A stretch of 12,366 nucleotides of DNA from Holosporaceae bacterium. GTDB lineage: Bacteria > Pseudomonadota > Alphaproteobacteria > UBA3830. The notes below the pieces were generated by a model. That model searched no databases. It had not been told where the DNA came from and was given only the letters and a program-made list of their open reading frames with translations. The position numbers and the translations under genes were made by a program. The stretch spans positions 1 through 12,366 of the forward strand of contig JAISHN010000031.1 of assembly GCA_031262635.1 (NCBI GenBank), written 5' to 3'. Below are positions 5,670 to 12,366 of the stretch, in pieces; the stretch's first letter is position 1; every line of letters starts with the position of its first letter.

Positions 5670-6383
5670 GTGAGTAGTTCTACAAATAATCTTTCTTCCC
5701 TAAAACACGTCGCGATCGTATTGGACGGCAATCGTCGATGGGCTAAGGGGAAAGGAATGCAGACTCTTCTCGGACACAAGAGAGGGTACGAAGTAGCTAA
5801 AGAGCTTCTGCCGGTTTTTTCAAAATACGGGATAGAGTACGTCACTTATTACATGTTTTCGGTCGAAAATTGGAATAGAACGGAAGAAGAAGTCGGGTAT
5901 TTAATGAATTTATTCCGCGATTTCTTTTCGTCTTCCGTCGATTATCTAAACGAACATAACGTTCGCGTTAAGGCTATTGGAAATCTGGCGATGCTGCCGG
6001 CGGATATTTTGGAAAAAATCAGACGCCTTGAAGAAGCGACGAAGAACAATACCGGCCTAACGGCGGTTACGGCGATCAGCTACGGGGGAAGAGACGAGAT
6101 AGTTCGAGCCGCGAAAAAACTCGCGAAGGACGCGGTAGAAAACAAAATTAATATCGACGACGCAAATGAAGATACGTTCGCGTCTTACTTAGACACCGCC
6201 GGCGTTCCATATCCAGACGCGTTTATTAGAACTAGCGAAAAGCGCATAAGCAACTTTTTAATATGGCAGGCGGCTTATTCCGAGATATTTTTTCTAGATA
6301 AATTCTGGCCGGACTTTAACGAAAACGATCTCAAATATATAATCTCCGAGTTTTCGCAAAGGGAAAGGCGATATGGAAAGTAG
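5670..6383 (+). CDS. uppS: Undecaprenyl diphosphate synthase (cis-prenyltransferase)
   Basis: Condenses isopentenyl diphosphate onto farnesyl diphosphate to make the C55 carrier for peptidoglycan and LPS sugars. It starts at GTG 5670 and gives 237 residues, normal for the family. Family features: VAIVLDGNRRWAKGKG with the catalytic Asp19 and the pyrophosphate-binding Gly/Asn/Arg residues; YVTYYMFSVENWNRTEEEV; ISYGGRDEI; and a C-terminal IRTSEKRISNFLIWQAAYSEIFF. In the last motif most family members read RT(S/G)GExR. Here one residue, the Gly before Glu, is missing, so the two conserved Arg (187 and 192) are 5 rather than 6 apart. The Shine-Dalgarno site is weak. The gene overlaps cdsA by 11 bases, which suggests coupled translation. 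Confidence 0.95.
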   Translation: MSSSTNNLSSLKHVAIVLDGNRRWAKGKGMQTLLGHKRGYEVAKELLPVFSKYGIEYVTYYMFSVENWNRTEEEVGYLMNLFRDFFSSSVDYLNEHNVRVKAIGNLAMLPADILEKIRRLEEATKNNTGLTAVTAISYGGRDEIVRAAKKLAKDAVENKINIDDANEDTFASYLDTAGVPYPDAFIRTSEKRISNFLIWQAAYSEIFFLDKFWPDFNENDLKYIISEFSQRERRYGK

Positions 6384-7059
6384 CGCGATCGAAAGAGAAA
6401 ACGTCTGCGTTCAGAGAAAAGAATTCGTTCACAGATTATTCTCTTCTTGTTTGTTTATCTTAGCGGCCATTCTTTTATTTAGAATTCCTTACGGAGCGTT
6501 CTCCATTTTATGTTGGGGAGCGTTCGCGTTTATGATTTTCGAAATTCTTTCTCCTAAAATAAAGGGAAAATTTTGGACGCGTATTATAGCGACAATAGTT
6601 TGCTTCGGCGGAATTCAGTCTTTCATATATTGCCGCGAGTTTTTGGGCGAATTAGGATGCGCGTTTTTAATCTGCATCTCGAGTTTTACGGACATAGGCG
6701 CTTATTCGTTTGGAAAAATTCTCGGAGGATCGAAGCTGTGCCCAAAAATCAGTCCAAATAAGACTTGGGCGGGCTTTTGGGGCGGAATCGTTTTCGCCAA
6801 TATCTCTTTTTATTGTTTAAAGGCGGCGTTTTTTTCAAAAGGGACTGCTTTCCCAAGCCTAGGTTTCGCGGACTTTTGGACGGTTCAGGCGGTAATTCTA
6901 GCGGCTGTCGTCGGAGATTTGCTAGAGTCTTGGTTTAAGCGAGCGATTAAGGTAAAAGATATGGGCAAATTATTCCCAGGGCATGGAGGAGTTCTCGATC
7001 GTCTGGATAGTTTGCTGCTTGCTTCGATAGTCCTGGCGATTTTGGACTTTTTACATTAG
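6373..7059 (+). CDS. cdsA: Phosphatidate cytidylyltransferase
   Basis: Integral inner-membrane enzyme making CDP-diacylglycerol from phosphatidate and CTP, the branch point of phospholipid synthesis. The complete family signature lies at residues 186-212: SWFKRAIKVKDMGKLFPGHGG followed by VLDRLD, with the conserved KD, HGG and DRxD metal/substrate residues. Upstream motifs FTDIGAYSFGKILGG and SPNKTWAGFWGG are also typical. Several hydrophobic helices span the rest. At 228 residues it is short compared with E. coli (285) but within the range of compact alphaproteobacterial forms. The ATG lies inside the end of uppS. rseP follows after 12 bases, with no dxr gene between them, unlike many proteobacterial clusters. 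Confidence 0.95.
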   Translation: MESSAIERENVCVQRKEFVHRLFSSCLFILAAILLFRIPYGAFSILCWGAFAFMIFEILSPKIKGKFWTRIIATIVCFGGIQSFIYCREFLGELGCAFLICISSFTDIGAYSFGKILGGSKLCPKISPNKTWAGFWGGIVFANISFYCLKAAFFSKGTAFPSLGFADFWTVQAVILAAVVGDLLESWFKRAIKVKDMGKLFPGHGGVLDRLDSLLLASIVLAILDFLH

Positions 7060-7071
7060 GTATTTTTCACT

Positions 7072-8205
7072 ATGAGTTTCGTTTACTATTTTATTTCATT
7101 TTTTCTTATTATAAACGTTATCGTTTTAGTACATGAATACGGTCACTATCTAGCGGCGAAAAGCGCCGGCGTGAAAGTAGAGACGTTTTCTTTAGGAATG
7201 GGGCCTGAAATTTGCGGCTTCACCGATAAGCATGGAACTCGCTGGCGTTTTTCTTTGCTTCCAATCGGCGGATACGTGATGATGCTTGGAGACGGCGACA
7301 TAGCCTCCTCGACGGAAGACGAAGAGTCGTTAAAGGGGCTAAGCGAAAAAGAAAGAAAACGATCGGTTACGGAAAAGAGCAATTGGGAAAAAATACTGAT
7401 CTCTTTCAGCGGTCCGTTTTTTAATTATATCTACGCTTTTGTCGTCGTAGTCGGCATGAGCTTTTTTTACGGCGTTCCGATGAACGAGCCGATAGTTGGG
7501 AGCGTTCTTAAAGACAGTCCGGCGGAAAAAATTGGAATTTTAGCCGGAGACAGGATTATTTCCGTAGACGGCCGCGCCGTTGGAAAGTTTCGCGACGTTC
7601 TTATAGGAATCTCTAACAACGAATCGGGAAAAATAGACTTTGTTATAGAAAGAAACGGAGTTTCTAAGAAAATCGAGATCGTTCCTGAGATAAAGGAAAC
7701 AAAAAAATTGATCGGCGGGACGAAAAAAGCAAAATTAGTCGGAATTCGCTCCGGCGATCCTGTTTTCGTAAAAAAGAATTTTATTGATTCTATAAAAGCG
7801 GGATTTCAAGAGTGCGTTTCCGTTACTCTTGAGATGTGTCAGGTTATTTCAAGGCTATTTGTCGGGAAAAAGTCGATCGACGATTTTGGCGGCATAGTCC
7901 GTATGGCGGAAGTCGCCGGCGATCTTTCGAAATCGGGAAATTTCGCTATGCTGATAATTTTTACGGTGCAGCTGTCGTTAAGCCTCGGCTTTTTAAATTT
8001 ATTTCCGCTGCCGGTATTGGACGGCGGCAATATCCTTATTTCTTTAATCGAACAAGTTATCGGCCGAAAACTTAATACAAAAATGAAAGAATATGTTATG
8101 ACGGCCTGCGGAATTTTGTTAATATTCTTAATGCTGTGGGTGACATTAAACGACGTGTTGCGTCTCGAGGCCGTTAATAAATTTGTTTCTCGTTTTATAG
8201 GATAA
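7072..8205 (+). CDS. rseP: Site-2 membrane zinc metalloprotease
   Basis: Intramembrane protease of the S2P/RseP family. In E. coli it cleaves the anti-sigma factor RseA after DegS and also clears signal-peptide remnants. The first membrane helix contains HEYGH (H21, E22, H25), the zinc-binding HExxH. The third ligand motif is LPVLDGG with Asp317, near the C-terminal helices. A PDZ domain begins near residue 143 (GSVLKDSPAEKIGILAGDRI, then SVDGRAV) and runs to about 205. Only one PDZ domain is visible, and the 377-residue length fits single-PDZ relatives rather than the 450-residue E. coli protein with two. It lies 4 bases before bamA, the usual pairing, consistent with a shared role in outer-membrane homeostasis. 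The substrate here is unknown. Confidence 0.95.
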   Translation: MSFVYYFISFFLIINVIVLVHEYGHYLAAKSAGVKVETFSLGMGPEICGFTDKHGTRWRFSLLPIGGYVMMLGDGDIASSTEDEESLKGLSEKERKRSVTEKSNWEKILISFSGPFFNYIYAFVVVVGMSFFYGVPMNEPIVGSVLKDSPAEKIGILAGDRIISVDGRAVGKFRDVLIGISNNESGKIDFVIERNGVSKKIEIVPEIKETKKLIGGTKKAKLVGIRSGDPVFVKKNFIDSIKAGFQECVSVTLEMCQVISRLFVGKKSIDDFGGIVRMAEVAGDLSKSGNFAMLIIFTVQLSLSLGFLNLFPLPVLDGGNILISLIEQVIGRKLNTKMKEYVMTACGILLIFLMLWVTLNDVLRLEAVNKFVSRFIG

Positions 8206-8209
8206 ATAA

Positions 8210-10534
8210 ATGAAAAAGATTTTAAGCGTAATTTCTTTGCTGAGTTTTGCTAGCGTTTCCGCGGACGTAGTCGATAAAATCGAGTTCGAAGGACTGGACA
8301 GAGTCGAGCCGGAAGCCTTGCAAGACTGTCTAACTATAAAAGCCGGAAAAAATTACGATCAATCGGATATAGACGCGACGTTGAAAGCTCTTTTTGCGAA
8401 AGACTTCTTTTCTTACATAAAATTTCTAAAAAGAGGAAATACGCTTGTAATTAAATGCGTCGAAAAACCGATGGTCGACAAAGTCGCTTTTGAAGGAAAC
8501 GACGCCGCTAGCGACGACGTTTTGAAAAACATCGTAAACGGAAGAATCGGAGAAGGCCGTCTGTTCAGCCTTAGCGTCGTGAAAGATATTCTTTCAGACT
8601 TCCAGCTCGCTTACAAAGCGTTGGGATATTGCTCGGCGATCATTACTCCTAAGATGATCAAACACCCTGGAAACAGAATCGACATAGTTTTCGAGATATC
8701 CGAAGGATCGAAAACCACCGTGAAAAAAATCCTATTCGTCGGAAACAAAACCTTCAGCGACGACGAATTGAAAGATCTGCTTTCCACTAAAGAAGCGAGA
8801 ATCTGGCGTTTCTGGGATTATGAGAGCCATGTCTTCAGAGAGGATAAAGTCGACGTGGACGTTGAAAATATAACGTCGTTCTATAAAGACAACGGATTTC
8901 CATTCTTCATGGTCACTTCGACGACCGCCGAGATGGACTTTGACAGAACCTCGCATTATTGCACGTTCACGATGGAAGAAGGCGACAGATATACGATCAA
9001 AGGCGTAAGCTTGGATTCTAAAGTCGATAAAATTAAAGCCGAAGATTTTAAGCAGTACATAACGCTTCTGAGCGGCTCTATATATAACGAGTCGCAAATC
9101 AACGGGAACAGAGACAGAATCAGAGCTGAAATCGCGTTAAAGGATCATCCGTTTACGGACGTTGTCGTCGATACTAATTACGACAAAGTCAACAAAACCG
9201 CAAACATAAAATATTTGATCGTGGAAAGGCCGAAGGTATTCGTAGAAAGAATAGAAATCGTCGGCAACTTGAGAACGCTCGATAAAGTCATCCGTCGCGA
9301 GTTCTCAATACACGAAGGCGACGCTTACAACGTCTACAAAGTTCAGAGAACGGTCGAACGCCTCAAAGGAACGGACTACTTCGACGACGTTCAGATAAGC
9401 GATGCGCCAGGCTCAGCGGAAGATAAAAAAGTTCTAATAGTAAACGTAAAAGAAAAAGAGAGCACAACGCAGGTTCGTTTCGGTCTAAACGTTAGCGACG
9501 CGGACGGATTCGGAGCCTTCGTTGGATTTGTCGAGAATAACTTGTTTGGAACCGGCCGAACTTTCGCCGCAGATATTTTCTGGATGCAGAGATACTACGG
9601 ATGCAAATTGAATATTTTTGATCCGCATTTTATGGATCAAAATTTTGGAGCCGGATTGAGCGTCGGAGCGCATCAATACAATAGGAAAAACATAGACTCG
9701 AGCGTAACGAAAACGGCTTACATATCGCCTTATATTCGCTATCGCATAAGAGAAAATTTGTGGCACAAAATCGCTTACACAGTATCCTTCAACAATAGAC
9801 GTTGGTGGGATAGAGAAGACAACAAACTGCGGGATAATATTCCTTCAGAAAGAGTAAGCGACTACATAGAAAATAATAGATGGTATTGGGAAGAAGAGTT
9901 TGGAAAATACACTTCCAGCGAAATCTCGTCCGTTTTGTCTTACGATCAGACCGACAACCCTTACGAACCTCGCAGAGGATATGATTTGGCGTTGACTAAC
10001 GCGTTTGCGGGAGTCGGCGGAAACGTTCGGTACCTTAAAAATGAATTGGAAGGAAATTACTATTATCCTTTAACTAAAAAAGTGACGTTTGTAACGGCGG
10101 CGGCTATTGGACATATACACGAGATGAAAGGAACGCGGACGGCTCATCGTTTCGCTCTTGGAGGAGACGGAGCAAGCATGCGAGGCTTCGACTACTACGG
10201 CGTAGGTCCTCATGGTTTGCCAGATAAATACGGAGAAAGCATTAGCGTCGGCGGAAATAAATATTGGACGTTGAGCTTCATGCTGAAAGCTCCTCTATCG
10301 ACTCGCGAGATGGGCATAAATGGCGTCGTATTCCTTGACTTCGGTTCCGCGTGGGGAACGAAATACAGTAAAGAACATGTCCAAGATTCAGCCGGAATTA
10401 GAAGCTCCGCCGGATTTGCCATAGAATGGGCGAGATCGCCTCTAGGCGTACCGCTGTCGTTCGTATTCGGATTCTCTCTGAAAAAGAAGAAATTCGACGA
10501 GAAGCAGACGTTTACGCTTACCGGATTTATGTGA
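8210..10534 (+). CDS. bamA: Outer membrane protein assembly factor BamA
   Basis: Central component of the BAM complex, which folds and inserts beta-barrel proteins into the outer membrane. Signal peptide at residues 1-18 (MKKILSVISLLSFASVSA, cleavage before Asp19). Five POTRA repeats follow, roughly 19-86, 87-166, 170-257, 260-341 and 342-417, shown by recurring turns such as FVGNKTFSDDEL and IVGNLRTLDKVIRREF. The 16-strand barrel spans about 420-774, with the loop-6 motif MRGF (657-660, in GASMRGFDYYGVGP). Length 774 is normal. The protein ends ...FTLTGFM, so the usual terminal aromatic is followed by one extra Met. It starts 4 bases after rseP and is followed 10 bases later by skp, the chaperone delivering its substrates. 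Confidence 0.96.
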   Translation: MKKILSVISLLSFASVSADVVDKIEFEGLDRVEPEALQDCLTIKAGKNYDQSDIDATLKALFAKDFFSYIKFLKRGNTLVIKCVEKPMVDKVAFEGNDAASDDVLKNIVNGRIGEGRLFSLSVVKDILSDFQLAYKALGYCSAIITPKMIKHPGNRIDIVFEISEGSKTTVKKILFVGNKTFSDDELKDLLSTKEARIWRFWDYESHVFREDKVDVDVENITSFYKDNGFPFFMVTSTTAEMDFDRTSHYCTFTMEEGDRYTIKGVSLDSKVDKIKAEDFKQYITLLSGSIYNESQINGNRDRIRAEIALKDHPFTDVVVDTNYDKVNKTANIKYLIVERPKVFVERIEIVGNLRTLDKVIRREFSIHEGDAYNVYKVQRTVERLKGTDYFDDVQISDAPGSAEDKKVLIVNVKEKESTTQVRFGLNVSDADGFGAFVGFVENNLFGTGRTFAADIFWMQRYYGCKLNIFDPHFMDQNFGAGLSVGAHQYNRKNIDSSVTKTAYISPYIRYRIRENLWHKIAYTVSFNNRRWWDREDNKLRDNIPSERVSDYIENNRWYWEEEFGKYTSSEISSVLSYDQTDNPYEPRRGYDLALTNAFAGVGGNVRYLKNELEGNYYYPLTKKVTFVTAAAIGHIHEMKGTRTAHRFALGGDGASMRGFDYYGVGPHGLPDKYGESISVGGNKYWTLSFMLKAPLSTREMGINGVVFLDFGSAWGTKYSKEHVQDSAGIRSSAGFAIEWARSPLGVPLSFVFGFSLKKKKFDEKQTFTLTGFM

Positions 10535-10544
10535 GGGAAACGGG

Positions 10545-11153
10545 ATGAAGTTTTTACGCGCGATTAGTTTCTTTTTTTCGTCGCCGCGAGGATTGAACAT
10601 AAGGACGAATAATTATTCGCCCTTGCGATATCGTCGCAATAACGGCGGACGATTATTCGCTCTCGCAGCGTCGTTTTTTCTCTTTCAAGCGGAGTGCTCG
10701 CCGGCGGTCTCTATTTTCGCCGCTCTAGACTTAAAAAAAGTCGCGTCTGAATGCGAGGCCGGCAAAGACATAGAAAAACAAATCGAAGAGATCAATCAGG
10801 AGTCCAAAAAAGATCTTAAGGACCTGGAGACGCAAATAAAATCTATGGAGTCGAACAAAAAATCCGACTACGACGCTCGAAAAATAGAAGATATGCAAAT
10901 GATCCTCTACGATATGGTTCGGACGAAAAAATACCAGATTTCCGAAGGCTACGGCAGAGCCATAGGCGTTCTTGAGAAAGAAATTAAAAAAGTCGTCGCG
11001 GATATATGTAAAGAAAAAGGAATTCAAATAGTTTTGAACTCTGAAACAATCGTGCATATGGAAAAAAATTGTTTGGATATTACAAAGGAAACAATAGACA
11101 GATTAAATAAGGTTTGTAAGAGCATAAAAGTCGAGCTTAAAGGGACGAAGTAG
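10545..11153 (+). CDS. skp: Periplasmic chaperone Skp/OmpH family
   Basis: Periplasmic holdase that keeps unfolded outer-membrane proteins soluble for BamA; the E. coli protein is a jellyfish-shaped trimer. Residues 55-202 match the family: a short beta start (SIFAALDLKKVASECEAGKD), a long charged helical arm (KQIEEINQESKKDLKDLETQ onward), and a closing segment with the typical LDITKETIDRLNK. The start ATG at 10545 has GAGGG ahead of it, 10 bases after the bamA stop. The N-terminus is odd: the hydrophobic core of a signal sequence (RLFALAASFFLFQAECSPA) begins only near residue 36, after a basic stretch of about 25 residues encoded by palindrome-rich DNA. With 202 residues it is longer than typical Skp (about 160-190). 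Sequence conservation in this family is low, so the call also rests on position. Confidence 0.85.
   Translation: MKFLRAISFFFSSPRGLNIRTNNYSPLRYRRNNGGRLFALAASFFLFQAECSPAVSIFAALDLKKVASECEAGKDIEKQIEEINQESKKDLKDLETQIKSMESNKKSDYDARKIEDMQMILYDMVRTKKYQISEGYGRAIGVLEKEIKKVVADICKEKGIQIVLNSETIVHMEKNCLDITKETIDRLNKVCKSIKVELKGTK
10603..10660. repeat. Cluster of small palindromes within the 5' part of skp
   Basis: A perfect 14-bp palindrome CGAATAATTATTCG (10606-10619), a hairpin TTGCGA/TCGCAA with a 5-base loop (10623-10639), and an imperfect direct copy of the first motif (GGACGATTATTCGC, 10647-10660, against GGACGAATAATTATTCGC at 10603). All lie in the segment coding for the unusual N-terminal extension. 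Confidence 0.5.
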
Positions 11154-11386
11154 GAGGCTTCCGCGCGCCTCATAGCAAGGAAGATGGAGTTCGACGCGGC
11201 AATCCGTCTATGACTTAAAGAAGGGATGATGCCGTAAAAAAGACGCTTGGATCCTTCGTCGCTTCGCTCCTCTAGGATGACGACGCGAGTAGCGGCGGGT
11301 AATACCGTCTCCTTACGTCATTGCGAAAAGGGCGCCAGTTTAATAATGTTTGTCGCGCTTGAGGATGGCGAAAAAAAGGAAACGAC
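11154..11386. repeat. Repeat-derived spacer between skp and lpxD
   Basis: No gene is seen. Directly after the skp stop lies a GAGGC/GCCTC stem (11154-11171) without a T-run. At 11193-11205 is GACGCGGCAATCC, shared with the element at 1741-1841. At 11249-11282 is an inverted, diverged copy of the CGTCATCCTGAG element (GGATCC...AGGATGACG). At 11314-11326 is TACGTCATTGCGA, like the TACGTCGTTACGA end at 1741. The stretch reads as decayed remnants of both repeat families. Any promoter for lpxD would have to lie in the last 60 bases, where none is obvious. Confidence 0.65.
11375..11380 (+). promoter_or_regulatory. Ribosome binding site of lpxD
   Basis: AAAGGA, 6 bases before the ATG at 11387, within a purine-rich run. 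It supports this start. Confidence 0.6.
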
Positions 11387-12366
11387 ATGGACAGAAACTT
11401 TTTCGGAGAAATAAAAAAAATCAAAGCGTCCGAATTGGCCAAAATCTGCGGATTTAAAACGCATGGAGATCAAGACTTCGAAATCTCCGGCGTAGCGACT
11501 CTCAAAGACGCGATCAAAAACGATCTATCCTTTTTCGGCAATAAAAAATACTTATCAGATTTAAAAACAACTTCAGCCGGAGCCGTTATTATCGCTGAAA
11601 ACGCCGTTGCCGATCTTCCGAGCGAAGCGTTGGGGTTGATTTATCCGAACGCGATAATCGGGTACGCCAAAGCGTTGGAAATTCTATGTCCCGCGGAAGA
11701 ATTCGCCTCGCGAATCGCCGATTCCGCCAGAATTCATGAATCCGCGAGAATAGGAAAGAACGTCGGCATAGGAGAAAACACAGTTATAGAGGAAAACGTA
11801 GAAATCGGCGACGGCGTAGTTATAGGCTGTAACTGCGCGGTCGGGAAGAATTGCAAAATTGGAGCCGGCGGACGCGTGGGAAACAACGTTTCGATTTCCT
11901 GCGCGATTATCGGCGAGAAAGTCAGAATCAACTCCGGCGCTCGCATAGGCGAGTCCGGTTTTGGAATCATCCCAACGGGCAAGGAAATGGTCTACGTAAG
12001 ACAGATCGGCCGCGTAATTATCGGCGATCGAGTCAGAATCGGAGCGAATACTACGATCGACAGAGGCTCTATCGAAGACACCGTAATTGGAAACGACACA
12101 ATCGTCGACAACCTAGTTCAGATCGCGCACAACGTACAAATCGGCGAGCGGTCAATCATCGTCGCGCAAGTAGGAATCGCCGGCAGCGCAAAAATTGGAA
12201 ACGACGTAATCCTCGCCGGACAAGTCGGCGTGGCGGGGCATATCGAGATCGGCGACCGAGCGATCGCCGCGGCTAAAAGCGGAATTCATTCAAACGTCGA
12301 GTCCGGCAAGATCGTCGGCGGCATTCCCGCGGTCGACGCAGGCGTCTGGAAACGACAAGCCGCTTT
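11387..12366 (+). CDS. lpxD: UDP-3-O-acylglucosamine N-acyltransferase (3' end cut by window)
   Basis: Third step of lipid A synthesis: adds a hydroxyacyl chain from ACP to the 2-amino group of UDP-3-O-acylglucosamine in the cytoplasm. Translation from ATG 11387 is open for 326 codons to the window edge. The N-terminal uridine-binding domain (about 1-105) includes [19 protein letters not shown]. From about residue 110 hexapeptide repeats ([20 protein letters not shown] and similar) form a left-handed beta-helix. The family hallmark [20 protein letters not shown] is followed by QIAHNVQIG with the catalytic His248 (His239 in E. coli). Near the edge come SGIHSNV and [11 protein letters not shown]. 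Family length of about 340-350 means only some 15-25 residues are missing. It shows that the organism makes lipid A. fabZ and lpxA usually follow but lie outside the window. Confidence 0.96.
   Translation, partial: MDRNFFGEIKKIKASELAKICGFKTHGDQDFEISGVATLKDAIKNDLSFFGNKKYLSDLKTTSAGAVIIAENAVADLPSEALGLIYPNAIIGYAKALEILCPAEEFASRIADSARIHESARIGKNVGIGENTVIEENVEIGDGVVIGCNCAVGKNCKIGAGGRVGNNVSISCAIIGEKVRINSGARIGESGFGIIPTGKEMVYVRQIGRVIIGDRVRIGANTTIDRGSIEDTVIGNDTIVDNLVQIAHNVQIGERSIIVAQVGIAGSAKIGNDVILAGQVGVAGHIEIGDRAIAAAKSGIHSNVESGKIVGGIPAVDAGVWKRQAA

Noticed and set aside
313..11282. CRISPR array from the recurring CGTCATCCTGAG motifs
   Set aside because: The copies are far apart, differ in length and are inverted palindromes; there is no regular repeat-spacer pattern and no cas gene.
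11851..12276. 141-codon Arg/Asn-rich ORF on the + strand
   Set aside because: It is a shifted frame of the hexapeptide repeats of lpxD. The lpxD frame carries the family motifs and is open throughout.

Overview
The window looks like part of the chromosome of a Gram-negative bacterium with an LPS-bearing outer membrane, most likely an alphaproteobacterium. The basis is the gene order uppS-cdsA-rseP-bamA-skp-lpxD and the SucB-like C-terminus of one protein. Moderate-to-low G+C, many dispersed palindromic repeats, a BrnQ-type amino-acid importer and the lack of dxr between cdsA and rseP suggest a host-associated lineage (Rickettsiales/Holosporales-like). That placement is inference, not proof.

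Left part (1-2019): the 3' end of an unrecognised gene enters from the left edge on the + strand. It is followed by a 127-bp repeat element and, on the - strand, a brnQ-family transporter (480-1622). Between brnQ and the next gene, about 400 bp hold three short palindromic repeat units and no convincing gene.

Centre (2020-4227, - strand): this is the most unusual gene in the window. It encodes a 735-residue protein shaped like a dihydrolipoamide succinyltransferase (E2/SucB). The lipoyl-like N-domain has Ser where the lipoyl-lysine should be. No peripheral subunit-binding domain is recognisable. The place of the usual linker is taken by about 400 residues of charged, Ala/Glu-rich helix, much of it built from 19-residue (sometimes 15-residue) repeats. 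The C-terminal acyltransferase domain keeps the catalytic His and Asp. It is transcribed divergently from the next cluster.

Right part (4486-12366, + strand): a compact envelope-biogenesis cluster. fabD supplies malonyl-ACP for fatty acids. A 63-codon ORF of unknown role follows. uppS makes the undecaprenyl carrier, cdsA makes CDP-diacylglycerol, rseP is a site-2 protease, bamA is the outer-membrane protein insertase, skp is the periplasmic chaperone for its substrates, and lpxD (cut by the right edge) acts in lipid A synthesis. Spacing is tight from fabD to skp (uppS/cdsA overlap; gaps of 4-12 bp further on), so they are probably one transcript. skp and lpxD are separated by 233 bp of repeat-derived sequence.
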